From contig JANBPT010001101.1 of assembly GCA_027575765.1 (NCBI GenBank), positions 1 through 14,575 on the forward strand: a stretch of 14,575 nucleotides of DNA. Direction: 5' to 3'. The notes below the pieces were generated by a model. The model had not been told where the DNA came from, searched no databases, and saw nothing but the letters and a program-made list of their open reading frames with translations. The stretch is from Tieghemiomyces parasiticus. Taxonomy: Eukaryota; Kickxellomycota; Dimargaritomycetes; Dimargaritales; Dimargaritaceae. The stretch's first letter is position 1, and every line of letters starts with the position of its first letter. Positions 1 to 7,428 of this stretch are shown in pieces. A program made the position numbers and the translations under genes.

Positions 1-29
1 ATAGGGCGGAGTTTGAGTTCCTCGGCCAT
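1..29 (-). CDS. N-terminal tip of an unidentified gene (partial)
   Basis: On the minus strand an ATG at 29-27 opens nine complete codons (MAEELKLRP) before the window ends. The start context reads GCCATGG, and upstream on the same strand lies a strongly C/T-rich stretch (complement of about 60-95), the same leader style seen before LSM6 and UBXN7-like in this window. The gene would be divergent from LSM6 and share its intergenic region. Nine residues are too few to identify a family, and a chance ATG cannot be excluded. Confidence 0.35.
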
Positions 30-674
30 GGCTAAGCCGTCGGGTGAACAGAAGGTAGTTTGAAAAGGAAAGGGGGGTGGGAAAAGGAAAGTAGCTAGGT
101 TGCTAGCAGTTCACGGTGTCTTCAAGGCCCGGCTGTCGAACAAGACTGGACCTGACGTGGCGCCACCGATTAATTAGCGATCCGGTCGATCGTATTGCCA
201 AGGCTTTGGGGCAAAGGGGGTGAGATCAGTTTTGGCAGCCGAGCGTCTGGCGATGTGAAGAGTCGAGAAAAACGTGGTTGACCGAAGCGTAGACAGCGAG
301 GACGAAGGTTGACAGGACTGAATGGTTTACGGACAACGAGGGTAAATTTTGAAAAGGCGCGGGAAAGTTGTGCGGAGTACTGTGCGGGCTAGGCCTAAGG
401 CTGCATTGCGCATGTACACGATCTCGGTTAGGAGATCGAAGTGCCTTACAGCAGGCGACTGATCCAGCGAGGCCCAAGCCTACCACCCTCGGCATTCCTG
501 CATCTGGTTCGGCCTTTATTACCACATCTTCAAGTCGTTTGACCCCAATTGCACCGTTCTTACCCCCCCAATCCTTTTCACTCTCCAGGTTTCTCTATCC
601 CTTCTCTCTTGCGCCCCCCTCAACTGTCACCTTGGTCATATTCTCTGTAGCCTTATTCGCGATCCATAGCCACC
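30..674. promoter_or_regulatory. Intergenic region, probable bidirectional promoter upstream of LSM6
   Basis: About 645 bases without a supported gene. The LSM6-proximal part (about 540-660) is very pyrimidine-rich on the plus strand, and no ATG occurs from 414 until the LSM6 start, as expected for a transcribed leader. The left edge (about 60-95) is purine-rich on plus, which is pyrimidine-rich for the putative divergent gene. No clear TATA box is visible. Open frames crossing this area have no recognisable protein character. Confidence 0.5.
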
Positions 675-1180
675 ATGTCCGATGCCGCCCAGCCCAAGAA
701 GTCCCCCTCAGACTTCCTCAATTCCATCCTTGGCAAGACGGTGACCGTCAAGTTGAACTCCGGCATCGTATACAAAGGTAAATGAGGGAACTTGAAAGTG
801 GACTTGCCCAGCGACAACTCTAGTTACGCGTGGAATAGCTGTTGCCCAGCGACGATGGTCCCTTTACTACGCCACGGCTTAGGTATAAAGCGGGAATTAT
901 TTGCTGGACGGCAGCAGCGGTTTGGCCGGAAGTTAAATCACAGCATTGTAATTTTATATCGGCGCCGCCTTCTTTTGCTCACACGTGTCATTCATGCCAC
1001 CCCAACCCTCTCCCCTCCGATTTGCGTGTCATCCACCTAGGCGTGCTGGCCTGCCTTGACGGGTACATGAACATTGCTATGGAGCAGACCGAGGAGTACG
1101 CTAACGGCCAGCTCAAGAACAAGTACGGTGATGCCTTTATCCGGGGGAACAACGTACAGTACATCAGTGCCATCGAATAA
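675..1180 (+). CDS. LSM6: U6 snRNA-associated Sm-like protein LSm6
   Basis: Two exons, 675-777 and 1041-1180, encode 80 residues, the usual LSm6 length. The 263-nt intron begins GTAAAT and ends CACCTAG, and splits a glycine codon (phase 1). Exon 1 carries the first Sm strands (LGKTVTVKLNSGIVYKG, residues 19-35); exon 2 continues VLACLDGYMNIAMEQTEEY and the Sm2 motif GDAFIRGNNVQYI (residues 64-76), with the RNA-contacting RGN. LSm6 is a subunit of the Lsm2-8 ring, which binds the U6 snRNA 3' end in the nucleus, and of the cytoplasmic Lsm1-7 ring, which works with Pat1 in mRNA decapping. The start is the first ATG after a long ATG-free leader, in a CCACCATG context. The near-identity of the Sm core to animal and fungal LSm6 makes the call secure. 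Confidence 0.96.
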
Positions 1181-1607
1181 GACTGACCCCGCATCTAGTG
1201 CCACCTAACCCAAGAGGGATCTCTAAACCAGTCTATCGATTTTGCGAACTAGTGGGTCCCTACCAAGGCGCCAGAAATAAAACTGAGTAATGAGATGCAG
1301 CTCTACAGGGCCTCATGCTAGTCAGTCAGGCGATATAGGAATGTAATGGGCCGGTATTACTAAATCGAGTTGGCTTGATTAGCAGGCCTGTTATTATTTT
1401 ATACTACAGCGGAAAGGCGGGGAGGAGGTGGATCGTGATGCAGCAAGTCCGGCGGGAGCAACCTTGCCGCAAAGACGGGAGAAAAAAATATACGAGGGCA
1501 GTGGCAGTGAACAATTGTAAGAGTTTTCCCAGCCCACGGATGCCTCATTCCATAGAGGCCCTGCTTCTCTGGAGAGTAGCGGCAGGCCAAGATCCCCCTG
1601 GTCTAGG
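1181..1607. other. Intergenic region between convergent LSM6 and NCE101-like
   Basis: About 430 bases lying between the stop codons of two convergent genes, so it should hold only 3' ends. A candidate LSM6 poly(A) signal is at 1276-1281. On the minus strand an A/T-rich patch (complement of about 1389-1402) contains AATAAT-like sequence that could serve the NCE101-like transcript. Open frames here look like noise, and I see no RNA gene. Confidence 0.5.
1276..1281 (+). terminator. Candidate poly(A) signal of LSM6
   Basis: An exact AATAAA hexamer lies about 96 nt after the LSM6 stop codon, a typical distance for a fungal cleavage and polyadenylation signal. Assigned by position and motif only. 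Confidence 0.45.
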
Positions 1608-1793
1608 TTACTCATTGATCCGGCTGGGGGCTCGAGAGGCCACCCGTTGCTTCAACAAGGACCAGAGGGTCCGGCCGTCTTCCCGGGGGTGGTCACGTTC
1701 GTAGAGGGCGTAGGCGAGGGTGCCAACAACGAACGAGAAGACCAGGTCGCCTTTGGCCGAGATAAGATGGGTATAACGGATCGCGGGGGCCAT
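1608..1793 (-). CDS. NCE101-like small membrane protein
   Basis: A single exon of 61 residues starting at the ATG at 1793-1791 (GCCATGG context). The centre reads ISAKGDLVFSFVVGTLAYAL, a hydrophobic probable single membrane helix (about residues 16-31), followed by YERD, then GRTLWSLLKQR. This follows the NCE101 family plan: a KxxD before one short helix, a Y-(L/V)-YER motif, a Gly-Arg/Gly-His segment and a basic LxxLLKxR end. NCE101 family proteins are about 50-65 residues; the yeast member was linked to non-classical protein export, though its mechanism is unclear. The open frame extends upstream, but the internal ATG fits family length and context best. The tail VASRAPSRINE is not conserved to my knowledge. 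It is tandem with RPN12, about 0.4 kb downstream of its stop. Another small membrane protein of similar layout is possible. Confidence 0.7.
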   Translation of the reverse strand: MAPAIRYTHLISAKGDLVFSFVVGTLAYALYERDHPREDGRTLWSLLKQRVASRAPSRINE

Positions 1794-2201
1794 GGTGAAA
1801 AGTTGTTTCGAATAGAAATTACCAATGGTTCGCGGCGAAATGGGACGAATGGGCAAGAGGTGAACGTAGGTTTGGGAGTAAAGAGCGAGTGCCAAGTGGA
1901 TATCAGGCACTAGGCTGGCAGGAAATCAAGTCTCGCTGCTGGTTAATGGGTTGGGCAGTCTTCCCCTAGCGTCACGGGGTCCCACCCTTCACATCTATTT
2001 CGATTAGATGGCCTACCATTTCTACTGTCGAACAAGTTGGAGAAAGTAAATTGTATTTATCTTGGAGTAAAGCACATTTACGACGCTGGCGGAAAAAAAA
2101 GTAGAGTATATGGACTAAAGTTTCTGTATCCGGAGGAGCGGGGTGGTTCGATCGGACCGTTGCCTTCAACTATGGCATACCTCTTTCCGCGGGCCCGCGC
2201 G
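1794..2201. promoter_or_regulatory. Intergenic region between RPN12 stop and NCE101-like start
   Basis: About 408 bases holding the 3' end of RPN12 and the promoter of the NCE101-like gene, both transcribed leftwards. An A8 run lies near 2093-2101. No AATAAA is evident on the minus strand, and no other gene is supported. Confidence 0.4.
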
Positions 2202-3297
2202 CTACACGATCTTCTCTAGTTCGCGCGCGTAGTTAAGGGACTGCGATACGATGGTGTCCACTGGTAGGTCCTGGTCGGTACCATCGGCGTCACCAAAGTA
2301 AATCTTGCGGTCAATGGGGTTGACGCGCCAGCCGCGCTCGCGGGCAAACTGGGCCACGTCGTCGGGGCGGGAGAAAAAGAGCAAGGTGGCAGCGTCGGCC
2401 AGGGGGAGGCTGGTGTAGGCCTTCTCGCTGCAGCTGGCGATTTCATTGCGGATCGTGGAGGTCAGAATATCCATGAAAAACGTGTACTCCGGCGCGGGGA
2501 CCTCGGCCCGGGAATTCCACACCCGTTTATAACTACCCTCCATCAGAGCCTGCTCCAGCTGCAGTGGATGCTGAATGAAAGGGTTGGAACGCAATTCGTC
2601 CAGGTCGATGGTTTCAAGCGCCGCATGAAAGTCAGCAATCCGGCTCTGTGACAGGAGGCGCAGGAGGTTGAGCCCGATGAGCGGGTACATCCGCGGGGAC
2701 GCCGGTAGCTGTGCTGCAAAGTTGGTGTAATAGGGCTGAAGCAGTTGAATGTACCGCTCAAACGACTTGATATCACCCACCCGGATGCTCCAGTAGGCGC
2801 CAATCTCGAGCACGTCCCGGGCCAAGGCAAGGCCCTCCGTGTTGCTACTGTTGGCATCCAGGAGCCCATTTTCGGCGAGTCCGATCTGAAACGGTGGTAT
2901 CGGGGGGAGGACGTGGAGGGGAAGATGTTTGACGAAAGCGGAGTTGGGAAACAAGTGTAATGTTAGGCCAAGGAACACATAGGGTGGGGAGTCACCCGTA
3001 TCACCATAAAGGACAGGCTGCTCCCATCGGCTAGCTGAATGCCAGAAGAAAACCAAGCCTTGATGGCGCGAGATGGAGACCACAGCCTAGTGCGATACAC
3101 ATCTTTTAGGACAGACCGCTCCGCATCGCATTAGTGCGAGTCATATGGACCTCCTGTCATAGTAAGGTTCTCGAAGGCCTTACCTTGAGCTGGATAAGGT
3201 ACTCGCGGCACCTGTCGGCATTGCCGTTGGGGTTCTCAAACTCCTGCCGCAGAGCCTGGTACGTCTGGACGAGCGGATCGGGGATGGGGTTGGCCAT
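2202..3297 (-). CDS. RPN12: 26S proteasome regulatory subunit RPN12 (PSMD8)
   Basis: Two exons on minus, 3297-3184 and 2885-2202, encode 265 residues (the family is about 257-275). The 298-nt intron runs GTAAGG...TTTCAG in phase 0 and joins REYLIQLK to IGLAENGLL, exactly where homologues read LK-I/L-ALxELgLL. Exon 2 carries the CSN8/PSMD8/eIF3k-type PCI region: LARDVLEIGAYWSI (about 59-72), the SPRMYPLIGLNLLRLLSQ helix pair (about 101-118), LMEGSYK (about 152-158), and a terminal SLNYARELEKIV helix. Rpn12 is a lid subunit of the 19S regulatory particle; in yeast its C-terminal helix helps couple lid completion to base docking. The last residues EKIV match the conserved end, so the gene is intact. 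Start: ATG at 3297-3295, giving MANPIPDPLVQTYQALRQEF, in line with homologous N-termini. Confidence 0.95.
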
Positions 3298-4803
3298 GTT
3301 AGGAAATGAGTGAAGACCGGGAGACTGGTAGAGGATGGTACAGGAGCGAAGACAAAAGAATGGGAAGCGAGACCACTAATGGCGGAATGGACAAATGCGC
3401 AAGTATGGTCGGGACCATGAGTGGGAAGCTTAGTTGGTAGATGGTGCATCAGGCCTGGAAGCCGGTCATGCGCTAGTCTGGCAGGGGGGGAGGAACGGCG
3501 GGATACCGTGGGCCATCCTAGACCATCCCAGCTAGTGGAGCAGTATGAAGAGATGCGTGCTGCGGCACACTAGCCGGCCACCAGTGCCAGGATTAAATGC
3601 ACTTGAGTTTGTCAGTACATATCACAGCTTAATGTCGTGCCGGAGAAACAGCTAGTCGGGCAATTGTGAACGGGTATACATGCTCTGTGGGCGCGCGTTA
3701 AGGACCTCGGGCCGATGGCTAAAGACCGGCTGTGTCGGAGGTGACGGTCTCTCTAAAACGCCAAGTTACGGAATTGACCAACCCCTCGCGGTACAGTTGG
3801 CGGCCATTGCAGGTCACCACACTTAACTTGTGGGCCATACCCCCCGCCCACAATTGCCGGGTAGGGTGCGAGCAGCTTCAACTGGGGTTGATGAGTCGTT
3901 CCCCGTAATACAAACGAGCTAGTTAAATGTCCAATTGTGGATAATGACAAATCAGCCCAGTGTAACGTGATGATTCGTAAAATTTGTACATGACCTTGTA
4001 GTATCGAAATTACGAGGGCTGGTCGCCGAACTTATTCGCTCACCGGGCATTATAGACCTGGATGGGAACAGAGCGCGGGCCCTACTGGGCGTAGTGCCAC
4101 GATTAGCTGGTGAACGGCCGGTTCAGGCCTTCCTGTAATCCCTGGCCACCATGGGTACTGTTCGGCTTAAGACCTTCGGGACCACCAACTACGGCTTGCC
4201 AAGTCACCCCTAGTCCCAGCAGTGCCACCAGTAGGCATGGCCATACGAATGGTTAAATTATGGCAGTTTTTGAGTCCATTGGGCATGTTCTAAGCGCTAT
4301 TGCCACTGATGCTTTGAGCCGAATGCACCATTTCGAGCCACTTGTTGACTTTGGTAGCTAGAATGTGTATCCTGAACTTGTTCTAGCTCCAATTAGGACT
4401 CCCAGGGCTAACTTTGAAGTCGGAACCCTTCGGTTTTTAGTCGAATGGCTTCGACGACGACGTTCGTTTGTGACTCAAACGAGCTTACTAAGTTGACCAG
4501 ACTGGTAATCCGGAGTATGATGAAAACTGGTATTAACATGTAATGTTCATTGTTCTGTCCTACCCAATTTGCCTGGCCATCGCTTATGAAAAGAAGTACT
4601 ATAACAGGTCGGTAGTAGGATTCACCCCGCTTCCTTGGTAAAGAGGAATAAGAAATCCAACAACTAGACAATACACGCAAGTGTGGCCTCTTAATCCGCG
4701 CACAAACCAGGCAGAAATGATACCTGTAAGAAATCCTAGGGCGGGGAGCAACGATTAAAGAAAAATGTGGTCCCGGGGTGAGGGGAGCAGCAGAGACCAG
4801 GAC
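3298..4803. other. 1.5-kb gene-poor intergenic region upstream of RPN12
   Basis: About 1,500 bases between the RPN12 start and the stop of the UBXN7-like gene, both on minus. The right end holds the 3' region of the UBXN7-like gene and the left end the RPN12 promoter. The longest open frames here (for example minus 3753-3950 and 4408-4680) have no recognisable domain, low-complexity-like composition and no splice partners that I can find. I looked for tRNA A/B boxes and C/D-box pairs on both strands and saw none that hold up. I found no clear Rpn4-type GGTGGCAAA element near RPN12. Confidence 0.45.
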
Positions 4804-6753
4804 CTAGGCGCCAACGGTCACGGAGGCGTTCAGCAGTCCAGCCTCGGTGACGGTCTGGTCCAGTTTCTCTAGCAGGTTTTCCCGGTGGTACATAATACTG
4901 ATTGCCTCCTCCGCGGCCTGGGGCACACGGGCCTTGACGAAGGATACCAGCGTCCGAACGGGATCGTCCTTACGGAACCGCCGTACCACCCGAGACCCGT
5001 CGGGCAGGCGGAACTGCACCCGGGTCGTAGTGGTAGGATCGGCCGGGGGCTCGGTACCCTCGTCAGCCGGGATGGCATGGTACGCGCCGTCGCGCTGGTT
5101 GGTCTCGCTGACGTCTTGATCCTCGCTGTCGGAGTCATGGTCCGGCGTCGCGGTCTCGCGCATTTCCGTTTCCTCGTCTGGCCTCTCCGTGGGCTTGGAA
5201 GAAGCGGAGAGAGAGGAGGAGGGAACGGGCGGGGGTTGGTCAGCCTCCTCCGTGGACGATGTGCCCTGCATAGAAGCTGCGATGGCCGCGGCTAGCTGCT
5301 CGTCCTCAGTCATGTCCGCAGGAGCACGCTCGGTCGGTTCGGGCCGGCGAGGCCGCTTGGCGGCGCTGCCTTGCTTCCAGGCGCGCAAGTCCAAAAACTC
5401 GGTCAATTCCTCCACAAAGTCGGCCGGATTTGTGATATGGCTCCACTCTTTCACGCGCTCGCCTGTACGCGGGTCCAGGATCGCCACATGCGGGTAGCGC
5501 AGTACCGGGTAGAAAGACGTGTACCGTGTGCCTTCGTCGCTGTCGTTGGCGAACTGTAGAAATACAAAGTTCTGCTGAATAATGGGTTTCACCAGCTCAT
5601 TGCTCCAAATATCGCGGTTGAGGACCTGGCAGGCGAATTCCGACACCTTTTGAAGGTTAATCATCACCCATTTTGATTCGGACCGGGCGGCGGCACGTGC
5701 CTGGTCGAGGGGGAGGTTCTGGATGAGGTCGAACGGTGGTCGAAAGAGGTCAGCCAGCCGATTGACTTTGCTGGCCTCGCTGGTCGCACCGCCTTCCAAG
5801 GCGCTCGACTCGGCGGCAAAGTCACGGAAGGCTTCCTGGGCTCGCGGAGCGCGTGGGAGTTGATCGAAAATAGAGCGGCGTGGGGCCTCAGGGGCCACAG
5901 AGGCGGCGGGGCTATAGACGGATGATGGGGCGAAAGGAGCGTATGGGGCAGGTGTGTCCACCAGCACCTCGCGACGCGGGGCCAGGGGCGCCCGAACATC
6001 GTCCTGCGCTGTGTAGTCGATGGAGCGGGTAAGAGAGGGGCTCGGCGGGGAATGGTGACCACCCAAGGCGGTGCTCCCAGTGTTCAGCGGGGCACCGTCA
6101 TTACCCAGGAAGAGGGATATGGCTAACTCGACGTCACCCTTCGCAAACTGGTGACGGGGCAATGAGACAGGGGCAAAATATGAGGGACGGCAGTTAGGCT
6201 AAATAGCGTGGGGGGAATACAGAGTACATCGGGTGCTGGGCGATTGGGCCGCATTGCCGGTTGCGGGGTGGCCATATCCCCCTTCAGCCTGGATGATGAC
6301 AAGAGGAGATATTGTTTTTCATCATGTGCCTCCTATTATATTGTCCGAGCCTGATATGTCTGGACCGAGCCCATAGGTGGAAAGGGGAGGCTTTGGCGCC
6401 CCCTGTTTCTCCCTGACGGCGGATGAGCTCGGGCGTGTAGACCTTACTCAAACCTCGTCTCGGGTATTCGTCAGATGAAGCGCTAATTCCTGAACTGGTA
6501 GTGACGCTTCCATATGAAGAGAGCACTCTGTGGGCCAATCCCGATCTGTTCTGGACGGTCTTCGTTCTCTCTCTCTCTCTTTCACACTCTCTGCCCGTTT
6601 ATTCCCAAACGTCACGGTACCGCACTTCCAGACGGTGTGAATGCGTGACTAGCTGCTAGGCCTTACCTCAAGGTAGTCATGGGCTATCGGTGGATCGGCA
6701 TTGGTGACCTGAATGAACTGGAGCAGGGCGTCCGTGTCGACGATACTGGACAT
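4804..6753 (-). CDS. UBA-UAS-UIM-UBX protein, UBXN7/Ubx5-like Cdc48 adaptor
   Basis: Two exons on minus, 6753-6667 and 6147-4804, encode 476 residues (human UBXN7 is about 489). A 519-nt phase-0 intron (GTAAGG...CACCAG) splits the N-terminal UBA domain, joining AHDYLE to FAKGDVELAISLFLG. Domains in order: UBA (about 8-50); a Pro/Ser/Ala-rich linker; a thioredoxin-like UAS domain (about 159-286) with LFRPPFDLI, KWVMINLQ, RDIWSNELV and YPHVAILDPRTGE; a UIM (about 309-324, EDEQLAAAIAASMQ); an acidic linker; and a C-terminal UBX domain (about 401-476). This order is diagnostic for UBXN7/Ubx5, which brings ubiquitylated substrates and cullin ligases to the Cdc48/p97 ATPase. The usual FPR loop of the UBX domain is not visible; the equivalent place reads YHRENLLEKLD. 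The start ATG sits in a CCACCATG context after a pyrimidine-rich leader. Confidence 0.93.
6148..6666 (-). other. 519-nt intron of the UBXN7-like gene
   Basis: The longest intron in the window; the others are 127-298 nt. Boundaries are GTAAGG on the exon 1 side and CACCAG on the exon 2 side. It contains a (TC) run on plus (6566-6580), a 7-bp inverted repeat of ATGATGA/TCATCAT around 6292-6325, and an 84-codon minus-strand open frame without protein character. A C-box-like ATGATGA (complement of 6319-6325) and a D-box-like CTGA (complement of 6284-6287) lie in the sense direction, but they are too close and lack a terminal stem. Confidence 0.7.
6566..6580. repeat. Short TC dinucleotide repeat
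   Basis: Fifteen bases of uninterrupted TC alternation on plus (GA on the transcribed minus strand), followed by further CT-rich sequence to about 6594. It lies in the UBXN7-like intron. A simple-sequence repeat; no function is evident. Confidence 0.8.
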
Positions 6754-7428
6754 GGTGGTCAAAAAGTAAGATGAGAGAAGGGGCTGAATGCGTAGAACTA
6801 AGAAAGGCGTCGAAAGTAATAATGCAGACACCGGACCATACAGCAATGAAGTGAGGAAAAAGTGGTGGAGCGTCGCGTGGGCGACTTGGGCGGGAGCGGA
6901 GGAGGGTAGGGAGGGTGGAAGGCAGGCCGTATGGGTGCCTCCTAAGCTGCCTCCGCTGGACCTACTTGCTAGCCTGCCTAGGTCCACTATTTGTTCGAGT
7001 CGTCGTGGGTGTGGAGGTGGAATTGTCGGGTACTGTCCTGGCGGACAGTGAGTATTTCTAATTATCAGATGTTTACTTGCGTGGTGCGCTTTGTCGAATA
7101 GAACGGAACGACCCAGGCCATGGAAGGGGTCGGTATAACGGGACCTACAATGTACCTCTGATGCAGTGCGGCATTCGTAAGGCCCTCGACTTCAGGTTAC
7201 CCACCCCTGGCAGTCAGTATCTTGTCAGGAGTTGGATGATAGCTTATTGAGCCCATCGACAGAAAGCCAGTTAACGTTAAAAGACTTTTAGTGTAAGGTT
7301 ACGACCAGATTGCTTTAAGAAGATGGACTAAGCGTGCTGCTTAGCAGAGGCCACATATCAGTTACATAAACGTATTCCGGGGTCGGTAGCGCTCGACAGC
7401 AAGGTCATGACGACAAGAATGACCGATA
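6754..7428. promoter_or_regulatory. Intergenic region: UBXN7-like promoter and BABAM2 3' region
   Basis: About 675 bases. The part next to the UBXN7-like start (about 6754-6935) is purine-rich on plus, hence pyrimidine-rich in the direction of transcription, matching other leaders in the window. The rest should contain the 3' end of BABAM2; no clear AATAAA is visible on minus. No further gene is supported. Confidence 0.45.

Noticed and set aside
226..525. 99-codon minus-strand open frame upstream of LSM6
   Set aside because: Composition and start context are unconvincing. The region reads better as a divergent promoter with a candidate start at 29-27.
2140..2162. GGTTCGATC resembling a tRNA B box
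   Set aside because: Does not match the full GGTTCRANYCC consensus, and no A box or cloverleaf is present upstream.
3753..3950. 65-codon minus-strand open frame
   Set aside because: Short, no domain features, indistinguishable from chance.
3967..4080. C-box-like GTGATGA on plus
   Set aside because: No CTGA D box within the next 100 nt. A similar ATGATGA at 4517 fails the same test.
4408..4680. 90-codon minus-strand open frame in the large intergenic gap
   Set aside because: No recognisable motif, no splice partner, no leader-like sequence upstream.
6284..6326. C/D-box snoRNA-like motifs (ATGATGA, CTGA) on minus in the UBXN7-like intron
   Set aside because: Only about 31 nt between the boxes, no terminal stem, and no second D box further on.
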